Source: Leeuwenhoekiella polynyae (lineage in GTDB: Bacteria; Bacteroidota; Bacteroidia; Flavobacteriales; Flavobacteriaceae). Taken from it: DNA of 64,000 nt. The stretch lies in assembly GCF_042683665.1 (NCBI RefSeq), contig NZ_JBHUOO010000005.1; one strand, written 5' to 3'. Shown here piece after piece: positions 9,866-19,800 of this stretch; the first letter of the stretch is position 1; each line of letters opens with the position of its first letter. Position numbers and translations under genes: made by a program. The notes under the pieces are model-generated. The model searched no databases. It was not told the origin of the DNA and saw only the letters and a list, made by a program, of their open reading frames with translations.

Positions 9866-10729
9866 CTAAAATTTCAGGGTGTCCGGTAAGAATTTGGCAG
9901 CCAAATCCTCATAATAGGGACGCAGTTCTTTTACGTTTGGTGGGGTAGGAGCCTTGGAGTACAAATCATACGGATTGAATTTTTCTACCCATTTAAACAT
10001 TTCGTGATCGTGAGCACTCATCAGGTGATCGTAAGCCCCTTCGCGGTGTTGCGAATAAAACGAATGATACCGTATCATATACAAAGCCGGCTCGGGCAGA
10101 TAGTCTTTCAAAATGTGGTAGAGGTACTCATCGTGTCCCCAGGACATATGCACCTTCTCCAATCCGCAATACGGACTGTATACGCCGAATTTGGTATTTA
10201 GTTCTTCATTAGTGTAATCGGGATTCTTTTTAAAGAATTCCGGGTACACGATTTTGTCTGAAAAGGCACAACCTACTGGGAACGTGTCCCCAACAACGGC
10301 CCATTGTGGTTCGCCAAAAAGACATAATACTTTACCTAAATCGTGCAAAAATCCGGTAAGTACAAACCAGTCTGAATGCCCGTCTGCACGTATCGCTTCA
10401 GAAGTTTGTAGCAAATGCTGGGTTTGATCCAGATCAATATCCGGATCAGAATCGTCAACGAGGGTGTTTAAAAATTCGACTGCATCCCAAAGTGACATCT
10501 CCCGGCGGTTAAACTGAAGAAAATCTTTTTTCTTTTCAAGCACAAAATCATAGGTCTGATTGATGTGATTGATGCGGTAAAATTCTTTAACCGTGTCGCG
10601 GGCAGGAGCCTCGTAATTGCGAAATTCTTCCTTGGCTTTATGAGCCTCTTCAGGATAACGGCGTACCACGTCATCTTCCCATTCATCGAGACTTTGTAGC
10701 GGTTCTGTTTTTTGATTTGTATTTTTCAT
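9866..10729 (-). CDS. myo-Inositol oxygenase
   Basis: Cytosolic non-haem di-iron oxygenase that converts myo-inositol and O2 into D-glucuronate. 287 residues from the ATG at 10729 (an upstream frame start at 10741 would abut the symporter stop). It resembles animal MIOX along its length: SLWDAVEFLN, TQHLLQTSEAIR, FLHDLGKVL, FGEPQWAVVGDTFPVGC, SWGHDEYLYH and MIRYHSFY carry the iron-binding histidines and aspartates. No signal peptide. It directly follows a sodium/solute symporter, suggesting uptake and oxidation of inositol as one module. The product glucuronate is a substrate of UxaC encoded at 50785-52194. Such an enzyme inside a SusCD locus is unusual. Confidence 0.95.
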   Translation of the reverse strand: MKNTNQKTEPLQSLDEWEDDVVRRYPEEAHKAKEEFRNYEAPARDTVKEFYRINHINQTYDFVLEKKKDFLQFNRREMSLWDAVEFLNTLVDDSDPDIDLDQTQHLLQTSEAIRADGHSDWFVLTGFLHDLGKVLCLFGEPQWAVVGDTFPVGCAFSDKIVYPEFFKKNPDYTNEELNTKFGVYSPYCGLEKVHMSWGHDEYLYHILKDYLPEPALYMIRYHSFYSQHREGAYDHLMSAHDHEMFKWVEKFNPYDLYSKAPTPPNVKELRPYYEDLAAKFLPDTLKF

Positions 10730-10741
10730 AAGTCGAAGCAT

Positions 10742-12901
10742 TTAAGACCCGAGGGAAACCATCAGGTAAAGTAATCCAATAATGAGTATAACAATAAGAC
10801 AGGCCAGCAAGAAGCCGGTACGGTCTTTTTTATTCCAGGTATAGATTTCCCAATTGCTATTTGGGAATAAAAGTTTTTCGGTGGTGGGCTGATTCTTCAG
10901 AATGCTATTGTCTACAGCACGGGTACGCATTTTACGGTAGAATTCAGCTAAATGGTTATCTGAATCCGGTTTAGTTGCTAAAGCGATAAGAAACAGCACC
11001 AGAAATGGGAATAACAGTCGAATTCCCAGTCTTATGGTTTCGTTTAAGGCATACGGATTTTTTGAAAGATCCCAACCCAAACTGTCCAGCAAGTACAATT
11101 CAAGATAAATATAACCGCGGCCGTAGGAGGTACCATCTTTCTCGGTCGTAACCCCTTTAGACCAAAAAATAGCCTGTCGCGGCATGGCATAATCCACAGC
11201 ATTTGTACCGCCCAGTGCAAGTTCTTCCGGTTTACTGATCTGTTCTTTTTCGCTTTGCGGAAGCTTTTCCCATTGGGCGATATCGTGTATGCGGTTATCC
11301 AGATCGACTTCCTTTACCTCATAATTTCGGGTTACAATACGGGAGTTGGTAAGCTTCGTAAGGCTTTCATCGGTACGCATCGCCGGAAAGATATTGGGTA
11401 AGAGCGTTGGGATTAGATAAAACAAGGTAAACGTGAGCAGAATCGAACTCCACGCAGATATGCGGTTTGCGCGTCGCCATTTTAAGCCCAGCCAAAAGGC
11501 TGCTACAAAGACTACAAAAAACTCCCAGATGAACTTTAATATCTGTAAAATCGTGTCAAATTGAGTCGTAATGATTGCCGCCCCAATCAGGAATATAGCT
11601 CCCGAAATACGTGCCGCCCAGATGTAATGCCTGGCAGACTTTTCCGGAAAAAAGTATTTGTAAAAATTATTAACCACTAAACCGGACACGGTAATCATCA
11701 GGCAATCTGCCGTAGACATCAAAGCAGCCATCAAACTGGCCAGCATCAAACCTACAAGTCCCAATCCTAACGGTGCCAATAGTTGTGTGGTGGCGTGACC
11801 CCAAACAAAATCGGAGTTCATGATTTTACCACCATAAAGCAAGATGGCACAAAGGCCCACCATTCCCCATAAGATGGTTACGATACGCTTCATAAACGTA
11901 CCGGTCACAAAGCCCGTACGCGCCGCATCTTCACTTTTTGCAGCTCCCGCAGTTACGAGTTGATTAGGTTGCGCGACGACCGTCATTCCAGATACTAAAG
12001 CAGCCATAACTATGAAATACCAGGTAAAGTCTAAGGTTGCAGGCGAACCAAAAATCTCAAAAGTACTTTCGGGCAATTGCTCGTGCAGATTTGAGAGCGC
12101 ATCCATCATTCCGCTACCGCCAAATTGTTCGTTAATTGCCGACCAGGCAAAAGGAATGAGAATGATTGAAAGCAAAATTATAAAAATACCCTGAAGCAAA
12201 TCGGTGTAAAAAGCAGCTTCGAGTCCGCCCATCGCGGTATAAAACAGAACGATGAAACAGATGGTCCAGATAAGCACATCTTCAGAAAAATAACTGAATA
12301 ACGCCCGTGGATTTTCCTGTCGGAGTTCGGCTAATTCCTGTTTCTCAGCTTGCGAGAGGTAGGTGAAGTTTTCGTTAGATAATTCAAAAAGGCGGTCTGC
12401 TTTTTCTTTTTCAATTTTTTCAGTCGCTGTCAATTCGCTTGCGGGCTTCCCGGTCATAGCTAAAGCCGTTGTGGTAACCGCTTTATAACCTACAGAGAGC
12501 AAGCCCATCATCCCGATGGTTCCCACAAGAGCATAGGTCGCGGCCATTTTTCGTGAAGCATAACGCTGTTCATAAAAATCACCCATCGTGGTGATGCGCA
12601 ACCGTCGCAACCACGGAGCTGTGATCCAAAATAAAGGAGTGGCAAAGAGCATTAAAAGCGAACTCCAGATTCCGCTGGCGCCGTTTTTAAAGGTGGTGGT
12701 TGCCACACCTGCCGGACCGTCTGCTGAGGTTGCCTGCCCAAAACTCGCAAATGTTGAAAAGAGTTTTCCAAATTGTCTGCCGCCCAGAAAATAATCTTCT
12801 TCTTTTTTAATCTTCAGGCTAGATCGTATACCGATATACACAATGACACCGAAGTACAGCACCAATACTAAAATATCCAGATATGATAAGCCTAAAATCA
12901 T
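10742..12901 (-). CDS. Sodium:solute symporter (SSS/SLC5 family)
   Basis: Inner-membrane secondary transporter coupling sodium entry to solute uptake. 719 residues, longer than the usual 500-550: a charged insert of about 50 residues follows the fourth to fifth helix region (about 150-205) and there is a large hydrophilic loop (about 500-610) before the last helices. Family features include YFLGGRQFG in the first cytoplasmic loop and ALMSTADCLMITVSG. It is immediately upstream of myo-inositol oxygenase (12 bp to the ATG) and 2 bp downstream of the GH28 gene. Myo-inositol is the favoured substrate from context because several SLC5 proteins carry it, but uronate or a hexose cannot be excluded. 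Confidence 0.9.
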   Translation of the reverse strand: MILGLSYLDILVLVLYFGVIVYIGIRSSLKIKKEEDYFLGGRQFGKLFSTFASFGQATSADGPAGVATTTFKNGASGIWSSLLMLFATPLFWITAPWLRRLRITTMGDFYEQRYASRKMAATYALVGTIGMMGLLSVGYKAVTTTALAMTGKPASELTATEKIEKEKADRLFELSNENFTYLSQAEKQELAELRQENPRALFSYFSEDVLIWTICFIVLFYTAMGGLEAAFYTDLLQGIFIILLSIILIPFAWSAINEQFGGSGMMDALSNLHEQLPESTFEIFGSPATLDFTWYFIVMAALVSGMTVVAQPNQLVTAGAAKSEDAARTGFVTGTFMKRIVTILWGMVGLCAILLYGGKIMNSDFVWGHATTQLLAPLGLGLVGLMLASLMAALMSTADCLMITVSGLVVNNFYKYFFPEKSARHYIWAARISGAIFLIGAAIITTQFDTILQILKFIWEFFVVFVAAFWLGLKWRRANRISAWSSILLTFTLFYLIPTLLPNIFPAMRTDESLTKLTNSRIVTRNYEVKEVDLDNRIHDIAQWEKLPQSEKEQISKPEELALGGTNAVDYAMPRQAIFWSKGVTTEKDGTSYGRGYIYLELYLLDSLGWDLSKNPYALNETIRLGIRLLFPFLVLFLIALATKPDSDNHLAEFYRKMRTRAVDNSILKNQPTTEKLLFPNSNWEIYTWNKKDRTGFLLACLIVILIIGLLYLMVSLGS

Positions 12902-12903
12902 AA

Positions 12904-14316
12904 TTAGTTTGCGATTTTTTCGAGTTGAGTTTTTCCTTTTTTAACGATGCTTTCCAAATTTTCAAAGGCTGCCGTTCCATTAAAATTATCAAGAACTAGT
13001 GGAGTTATATTTTCGGCATAAAGCGCGTTTCCATAATAATCAGGTCTTTGGGTTCCCCAGTTTACTGTGGTGTTTGAAATGTACACATTACTGGCGTTTA
13101 CCATATAAAAACCTGAGGTCTGCTCGCCTATAAAATCGGCATCTTTACACGGCCTACAATCGTAATAACCTCCGGGATATTCGGTGGTTTTTGAAATCTC
13201 CAGATCAATGTCATTAAAGCGGATGTTATCGAGCAAATCTGGTGATGCAGCTCCCAAGAAAATACCATTTTCGCTCTTGCACCTGATGTTTGCAAACGTG
13301 ATGTTAGAAACCTTGCCAATACTGGCTTCTTTAGCTCCGGGCTTTAACCTCCAACCAGCATCTTTGTGATTGTGTGAGGCGCGGGGATAAGCCGTAATGT
13401 AAATAGGTTCTGCCATTCCCCACCAAACGTCAGAAAACTGCTTACATTCTACCATAATGTTAGAGAAAATGATGTCTGACACGGTGCCTTCGTCCCGGTT
13501 TTGAATACCTATACCTCTACAACTTCCGGTAATAATGCAGTTATTAAAAGTAACGTGGCTTATGGCATCCATATTTTCTGAACCAATTTTAATCGCACAC
13601 GAAGTACTAATCAATGTACAATTAGAAATTACGATATTTTTACAGGGACCTAACTCCTCATATTCCCTTCTGTTTTTTAGGCAGATGCAATCATCACCTG
13701 ATTCGATATGGCAATTGCTGATGCGTACGTTTTGGCAATGATCGAGATCAATACCGTCGCTATTGCGTACTTTAATATCATTATAGATTGAAATGTTTGC
13801 GATTGAAACATCATAACAACCTATAAAATGAAGCGCCCAGTAAGCAGCATTACTTACTGTAATGCCGTGCATCTTTACATTTTTACATGAAACCAAAGTA
13901 AGAATGTGCGGTCTGGGATCTACCGTTTCAAAAGGTTTAAGCTCATAAGAGTCGTGTAGCTCATCACCCATGAAAAAGATGCCGTTACCATCTATTGTGC
14001 CACCGCCTGTAAAGGAAATCTGGCTGAGATTTTCTCCACCTATCCAGATGGTGCCTTCACCCAGATTTTTTCTAAAGGCGCTTTTAATATAAACACCTTC
14101 GTCAGGGTAGGCCTTTAGCACAGCACCCTGCTCCAGATGTAATTCAATATTTGATTTGAGGTCAAAAGGTCCTGTAAGGAACGGTTTGCCTGGCGGAATA
14201 ACGACTTTTCCGCCACCAAGGCCGGCACAATGATCTATGGCCTTTTGAATGGCCAACGAATTATTCGTAAAATCATCATTTACGGCACCAAAATCGTTTA
14301 TATTCGTTATATTCAT
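12904..14316 (-). CDS. GH28 polygalacturonase-like hydrolase without signal peptide
   Basis: Right-handed parallel beta-helix glycosidase of 470 residues. GH28 hydrolyses alpha-linked uronic-acid bonds with inversion. Catalytic motifs are recognisable: NSDGIDLDHC, then GDDCICLKNR with the paired aspartates; the family RIK region is replaced by CRGIGIQNRDEG. The protein starts MNITNINDFGAVNDD, that is, directly in the beta-helix, and has no signal peptide, so it probably acts in the cytosol on imported oligosaccharides, unlike the lipoprotein GH28 at 61107. First gene of the minus-strand enzyme operon; a palindrome that may bind the divergent GntR regulator sits 8-22 bp before its ATG. The exact substrate is unknown; a GlcA or GalA alpha-linkage is likely. 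Confidence 0.85.
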   Translation of the reverse strand: MNITNINDFGAVNDDFTNNSLAIQKAIDHCAGLGGGKVVIPPGKPFLTGPFDLKSNIELHLEQGAVLKAYPDEGVYIKSAFRKNLGEGTIWIGGENLSQISFTGGGTIDGNGIFFMGDELHDSYELKPFETVDPRPHILTLVSCKNVKMHGITVSNAAYWALHFIGCYDVSIANISIYNDIKVRNSDGIDLDHCQNVRISNCHIESGDDCICLKNRREYEELGPCKNIVISNCTLISTSCAIKIGSENMDAISHVTFNNCIITGSCRGIGIQNRDEGTVSDIIFSNIMVECKQFSDVWWGMAEPIYITAYPRASHNHKDAGWRLKPGAKEASIGKVSNITFANIRCKSENGIFLGAASPDLLDNIRFNDIDLEISKTTEYPGGYYDCRPCKDADFIGEQTSGFYMVNASNVYISNTTVNWGTQRPDYYGNALYAENITPLVLDNFNGTAAFENLESIVKKGKTQLEKIAN

Positions 14317-14323
14317 TAATTTT

Positions 14324-14338
14324 ATATGTAGGACATAT
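14324..14338. promoter_or_regulatory. Candidate GntR operator between GH28 and the regulator gene
   Basis: Perfect 6-bp inverted repeat ATATGT-AGG-ACATAT. FadR-subfamily regulators typically bind short palindromes of this size. A near-identical site, reading ATATGTAGTACATAA on the minus strand, lies before susC at 20013-20025. The site is 8 bp from the GH28 start codon and about 100 bp from the regulator start, so it could control either or both. Confidence 0.55.
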
Positions 14339-14440
14339 TTTAATATAGCAATATATTTAAAATATGTGTTAAAATTACTTTTTGAATGTCTTAAGTTTTA
14401 GTTGATTTACCAAATATTTGCAATTAACCATAAAACCATT

Positions 14441-15139
14441 ATGTCTTCCAAAATCAAACCCATTAAATCTGTTTCACTGGTTGAGCAGGTAGAACAACGT
14501 ATTCTCGAATTTTTAAAAGAGAACCGTTTTAAGTCTGGAGACTCTTTACCAGGTGAAATTGAACTCGCCGAAAACCTGGGTGTTAGCCGTAACATTGTGC
14601 GCGAATCGCTTAGTCGCCTGCGAATGCTTGGCGTAGTCGAATCTAAAAAGCGCAAGGGAATGTTTATTGCAGAACCTGATATTTTAAGCGGAATAGAGCG
14701 CATTATGGACCCCGACCTTCTTGGAGAAGAAGCCATGCAACACATTTTTGAACTACGACTGGTTCTTGAAGTGGGTATGAGTGAATTGCTGTTCATTAGA
14801 AAAAAAGATGCTGATATTGTTAAGTTACAAGAAATAGTAGACCGGGAGGCTAATGATCCGCTTTGTAAAACCGATCTTCAAACCCGTCTGGCTTACGAGA
14901 TTGAGTTTCACTCGTATCTCTATAAGATGTCTGGTAACGGAACCTTGAACCGTTTTCAATCTATGCTGCTACCGGTTTTTCATTTTATGATGCAGCAGGA
15001 ATCAAAGTCTGCCGCAGAACCGAAGCGGGGTAGTATCTCTCACAATGACCTGGTTGAAACCTTGCGTAATGGTACTGCTTATGAATTTAGAGAGAACATG
15101 CGTAATCATCTTACACCACACTTTAGCAAACTGAGCTAA
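14441..15139 (+). CDS. FadR-type GntR transcriptional regulator
   Basis: DNA-binding regulator of 232 residues. N-terminal winged helix (about 10-75) with LVEQVEQRILEFLKENRF, SGDSLPGEIELAENLGVSR and the recognition-helix region NIVRESLSRLRMLGVVE; C-terminal all-helical FCD ligand-binding domain (about 95-225). FCD regulators commonly respond to sugar acids and other carboxylates and often sense metal-bound ligands, so a uronate inducer fits this locus. ATG 14441 is preferred over an in-frame TTG at 14402 because the domain starts just after it. Transcribed divergently from the GH28 operon and convergently to susD, it is the probable local regulator of both operons. Confidence 0.92.
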   Translation: MSSKIKPIKSVSLVEQVEQRILEFLKENRFKSGDSLPGEIELAENLGVSRNIVRESLSRLRMLGVVESKKRKGMFIAEPDILSGIERIMDPDLLGEEAMQHIFELRLVLEVGMSELLFIRKKDADIVKLQEIVDREANDPLCKTDLQTRLAYEIEFHSYLYKMSGNGTLNRFQSMLLPVFHFMMQQESKSAAEPKRGSISHNDLVETLRNGTAYEFRENMRNHLTPHFSKLS

Positions 15140-15155
15140 TTATTTAAAACTGAAT

Positions 15156-15203
15156 AAAAAAATCCGTCAATCCAGGACTCACCTTGTGATCGACGGATTT
15201 TCC
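15156..15203. terminator. Bidirectional terminator between the GntR gene and susD
   Basis: AAAATCCGTC pairs with GACGGATTTT around a 23-nt loop; A and T tracts on the two flanks suit both convergent transcripts. The loop is longer than usual for an intrinsic terminator. Confidence 0.6.
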
Positions 15204-15207
15204 GGTT

Positions 15208-16824
15208 TTAATAACCGGGGTTTTGGCTAATTGTCTTACCGGAAGCGTCAATCTCAGCCTGTGGTACGGGTCTGAGAAGATTTTTCTCGGTAATCGCATT
15301 GTTAAGCGCTGCGTGCGGGTTGTATTCTAAAACGCGTGATAGCAAAGTACCGGTACGTTTTAAATCCATCCAGCGGTTTACCTCGCCTATCAGTTCGCGG
15401 GCACGTTCATCCAATATAAATGCAAGATCAACATCACCCGCAGTAAGCGGTGTAGTAATACCGGCACGTGAACGTACTGTATTAAGATATGTGACAGCTG
15501 CACCGGGATTATTATTTTGAAAAGCCGCTTCTGCTGCAATAAGATAAGCTTCAGCCCCGCGCATTATTACCATATCACGGTCACCTAAGGCACGCTCATT
15601 TGCATAAACGAAAGGAGCTCCCGGGTCTTCAAACTTCTTAAACATTGGCCAGTGTACATTAGTAACCCCGTCGTTCACAAGGTATTGATCCGGATTGATT
15701 ACTGCATACGGCTTGCTGTCTATACGTTCCTGGCTCCAGGCCGTTTTAGGAAAGTAAATGGCAGTGTCTCCTACTTCAAGTCCGTCTTCAGCCACATCAG
15801 CATACATAACATATCGTAAGGTTTCTTCATTACGGGTATCTTCTTCATCAAACATATTGAAGAAGTATGGAGTAGGCATTCTACCGATACCATTTTGATA
15901 TAAGCTACCACGAGCTAATCCGGGATAGTTAAAGTATTCAAACTTGTACAGTAAATGTTTGGTATTACCCCAGCCTACACTTGAACTTTCGCTTCCAAAA
16001 AGGAATGAAAAAATCACCTCGTCATTGCGCTGGTTTTCGATATCTACCACATCTGCAAACGTAGGTTCAAGCGGATGATTTGCGATTACCGTTTCTGCAA
16101 GAGCAATTGCCTGAGTATAATCGTCTGAAGCCGCAAAAGATTTGTAGCCGCGTGTAAGTAATATCTTAGATAACAGGTGACGGGCAGCATCTTTAGAAAC
16201 GCGACCGTATTCGTCGGGATTTTCATCAACAGCGCTGATGGCGTCATTAAGATCATTAACAATTAGTGTATATACTTCTTCTTCAGACGCGCGCATAAAA
16301 TCAGACTGAGCGGTAGTGGTGGGTTCTGTAACAAGGGGTACTCCTCCGTAATTTTCTACCAGATTAAAATAAGACCAGGCTCTGAAAAATTTGGCTTCGC
16401 CTACTCCTCTGTTTTTTAAGCTTTCTTCTACACCATCAATCAAATCAGCGTTTTCAAGCAGCGTATTTGCGGCAGCGATCTGCTTATATTGATTCGCCCA
16501 ATACACCTGCATCACATAATTTGAGGCGTTCATGTCTACGTAATCGTTGATTGCATCAACACCGGTAAGCGGGGAAGCGCGGGTCACGATATCAGTACCG
16601 AGATCTTCCAGTACATAAAGCATATCTGGAGCATAACGGGTGGTGTTGTCACGCGTTACTTCGTAGATATAATTATTGAGTTGTAGAAAGCTTTCTTCAT
16701 TTTCTCTTGAAGAAGGAATACTGATAGCCTGTCTGTTTGTTTCCTCAAGAAAATCATCGCAACTTGTTACCAGCGTACCGGTAAGCAGAAGTGCTAGAGC
16801 TGAGATATAAATTGATTTTTTCAT
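15208..16824 (-). CDS. SusD/RagB-family outer-membrane glycan-binding lipoprotein
   Basis: Surface lipoprotein of 538 residues that closes over the partner SusC barrel and captures oligosaccharides for import. Signal MKKSIYISALALLLTG ends at the lipobox VTSC (Cys about 22), followed by DDFLEE typical of SusD. The tetratricopeptide-like helical scaffold is visible, with VYWANQYKQIAAANTLLENAD and later AYLIAAEAAFQ; the C-terminus ends with the usual RPVPQAEIDASGKT-type stretch. The ATG at 16824 is chosen because the signal peptide starts there; a longer in-frame start at 16932 would run into susC. It follows susC by 16 bp. The bound glycan is unknown. Confidence 0.96.
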   Translation of the reverse strand: MKKSIYISALALLLTGTLVTSCDDFLEETNRQAISIPSSRENEESFLQLNNYIYEVTRDNTTRYAPDMLYVLEDLGTDIVTRASPLTGVDAINDYVDMNASNYVMQVYWANQYKQIAAANTLLENADLIDGVEESLKNRGVGEAKFFRAWSYFNLVENYGGVPLVTEPTTTAQSDFMRASEEEVYTLIVNDLNDAISAVDENPDEYGRVSKDAARHLLSKILLTRGYKSFAASDDYTQAIALAETVIANHPLEPTFADVVDIENQRNDEVIFSFLFGSESSSVGWGNTKHLLYKFEYFNYPGLARGSLYQNGIGRMPTPYFFNMFDEEDTRNEETLRYVMYADVAEDGLEVGDTAIYFPKTAWSQERIDSKPYAVINPDQYLVNDGVTNVHWPMFKKFEDPGAPFVYANERALGDRDMVIMRGAEAYLIAAEAAFQNNNPGAAVTYLNTVRSRAGITTPLTAGDVDLAFILDERARELIGEVNRWMDLKRTGTLLSRVLEYNPHAALNNAITEKNLLRPVPQAEIDASGKTISQNPGY

Positions 16825-16840
16825 AATACTATTTATTTTT

Positions 16841-19800
16841 TTAGAAAGTAAAGTTGATACCGGCCATATACGTACGTGCCATAAATGACGCACCATAGGT
16901 ATTTCTACCGGCATTTTCAGGATCCCAACCATCGTATTTACTAAATGTAAATGGGTTTTGTACTGTCGTGTAAAAGCGTAGTTTTTGAATCCCTAATTTT
17001 TGAATAGTTTCCTGAGGAAGTGCGTAGCCCAGAGTCATAAAACCAACTTTTACGAAAGATACATCCATATTTTTGATAGCTCCCTGATATGATCCACCGT
17101 TACCGGGCTGAAACCAGTTATTGGTAGGGTTCTCAGGTGTCCAATAATTAGTATCATATCCATTCCACAAACGAGCCGGTTCACCATCATATGAGAATGC
17201 GCGGGCATTGTGAAAATTACTGGAGATCGTTACGCCCTGACTAGTATATACAAAGAATGAGAAGTCAAAGTTTTTATAGTTCATCGTACTCGTAAAACCT
17301 CCGGTCCATTTTGGGAGTGGGTTTCCTAAAACTACCCGGTCACCTTGTTCAGTAATTTGTCCGTCACCATTGACGTCAACTACACGTACCTGCCCTGGTT
17401 TCTGACCGAAAGATTCAGCTTCTGCAGCCTGATCCAGTTGCCAGATTCCGTCGTACTTAAAGCCATAAAGTGATCCGGTTGGTTCTCCTACACGGTGAAT
17501 AAACGTTCCGCCCTGTGCTCCAAAAATGATTTCATCACTATTACCATATAGATTTACAATCTCATTACGATTGCTGGCAAAATTGAGGTTCGTACTCCAG
17601 GTAAAATCTTCATTTTCTATAATTTTGGCATTAAGGCCTATTTCTATACCTCGGTTACGAGACTCCCCGATGTTGTCAAAGGTTCCTCCAAAACCGGTTA
17701 CTGTGGGCAAAGGTCTAAAGAAGATGATGTCTTTAATATTACGGTTGTAAACATCAACACTACCGGTTAAGCGGTTGTTTAGGAAACCAAAGTCAAAACC
17801 CACGTTTACTTCTGAAGTGCGCTCCCAAGTTAGATCCTGGTTAGCAAGACCATTAACAAATAGCGTAGATACACTTGCATCGCCAATATTGGTATAACTT
17901 GATTCGAGTAATGAAAGAGTTCCCAGCGGGTTTAATCCTCCGCCGATACCGTTGTTACCAGTTTGCCCGTAGCTTAAACGTAACTTAAGATCTGAAAATA
18001 CCTTTTGGTTACGCATAAAATCTTCGCGTATTACGCGATAAGCAAATGATGCTGAGGGGAAAAATGCCCATTTGTTATCATCAGATAATACGGAAGCTCC
18101 ATCGTATCTACCGGTAAGGGTAAGAATGTAACGGTCCATCAAATTATAATTGATACGTGCTGTATAAGATTCTAACGTCTGTCTGCTAAACCCGCTTCCA
18201 TACGAGTTCACATTTGAACCGGCTCCCAGGTTATAAAATAAGAAGTTGTCTGATGTGAAGTTTCTTACCTGAATACCATAAGATTCATTGTCCTGCAAAA
18301 ATCTGGAATATACTAGTGTTGCTGCCAGGCTGTTGTCATTGTCAATATCTAAGCTGTAATCAACAATGTTATCCCAAGTATACGAATAGTCTAAGAAGTT
18401 GTTTACCTCTGCACGGGTATTACTCTGGTTACCAATTGCACTTTTGGTGTACAGACCACGATATTCTCCCACACGGGTATATTTGATGTTAGGTGCAAAC
18501 TTCGTAGTAATGCTAAGTCCTTCTAGCGGTTTAACGCTAAGGGAAATGTTACCAATAAAATTGATGTATTTGTTTTCTAATTTCCAGTTTTGGGTATCAA
18601 AAATAGGGTTACTTAACTGGGTCTCTTTTTGAGTAGGCAGGAATAATAAATCCCCGTTGTCATCATAGGGTCTTCCTATAGGCTTAAGCCGATAGGCACT
18701 TCTAAAAGCTTCTAAACTTCCTTCATTAGTTTTTGCTAAAGTGATGTAGTTATCATAGCCAAATGTTAACCAATCTGTAAGATCACTTTGAATATTTCCT
18801 TTTAAGGTATACCGATTAAAATCCTCGCCGTAGACAGTTCCCTGGTCCTGTGTATAACCTAATCCGGCAGCATAAACGGTGTTTTCATTCCCTCCACTTA
18901 TGTCAAGGGTATGGTTTTGCTGAAAACCATTACGGGTGATGAGGTCTACCCAATCTGTACTAACTCCGTTTGCGATATTTTCACGTTCTTCTTCACTCAG
19001 ATAATCATTGATGTTTACCGCTTCTGCAGAGTATTGGCCGTAATTACCATCAGTATTAGAAGCGAACTGGTTACCCACAACCACATCTCTAAGAAATGGA
19101 ATATAGCTTTTGCCATTAAATACTGGTGGCAGGTTATAGATTTCTTTAAAACCTACGTAGTTGTTGTAACGCACCGTCATTTTTCCTTCTTTCCCTTTCT
19201 TGGTCTGAATGATTACAACCCCGTTTGTACCACGTGAACCATAAATCGCAGCAGATGCTGCATCTTTAAGCACGTCCATACGCTCGATGTCAGCCGGATT
19301 AAGGAAAGAGATATCATCAACAAAAATTCCGTCTACTACAAATAAGGGATTTTGACCAGGGCTGTATCCGCCATTTCCAGAACCTGTATTAATAGTATTG
19401 GCACCTCTTACACGAATGTTGAAGCCTCCTCCACCGGGTTTGTTATCTGTACGTTGTACCGTAACACCAGCTACCTGCCCCTGTATAGAAGAAACCGCGT
19501 CTACTTTATTGGTTTTTTCTAGCGTTTCTGAGCTAACGGTCGAAACCGATCCGGTTAGATTAGAGCGCTTTACTTTACCGTAACCAATAATCGCAACCTC
19601 TTCAAGAGACTGTATATCAGTTTCCATATTTACGGTAAGTGAAGTCTGGTTTTGTAGAGGTACTTCCTGAGTCAAGTAACCTACATAACTAAATACGAGT
19701 ACTGCACCCGGCTCAACCTGTAATTGAAATGAACCGTCTAAATCTGTAATAGTACCGGTATTGGCGCCTTTAATACCAACACTTACACCTGGTAAAGTTT

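Noticed and set aside
16824..16932. Longer start for susD at 16932
   Set aside because: It would add 36 residues antigenically unlike a signal peptide and overlap the end of susC; the lipoprotein signal starts at 16824.
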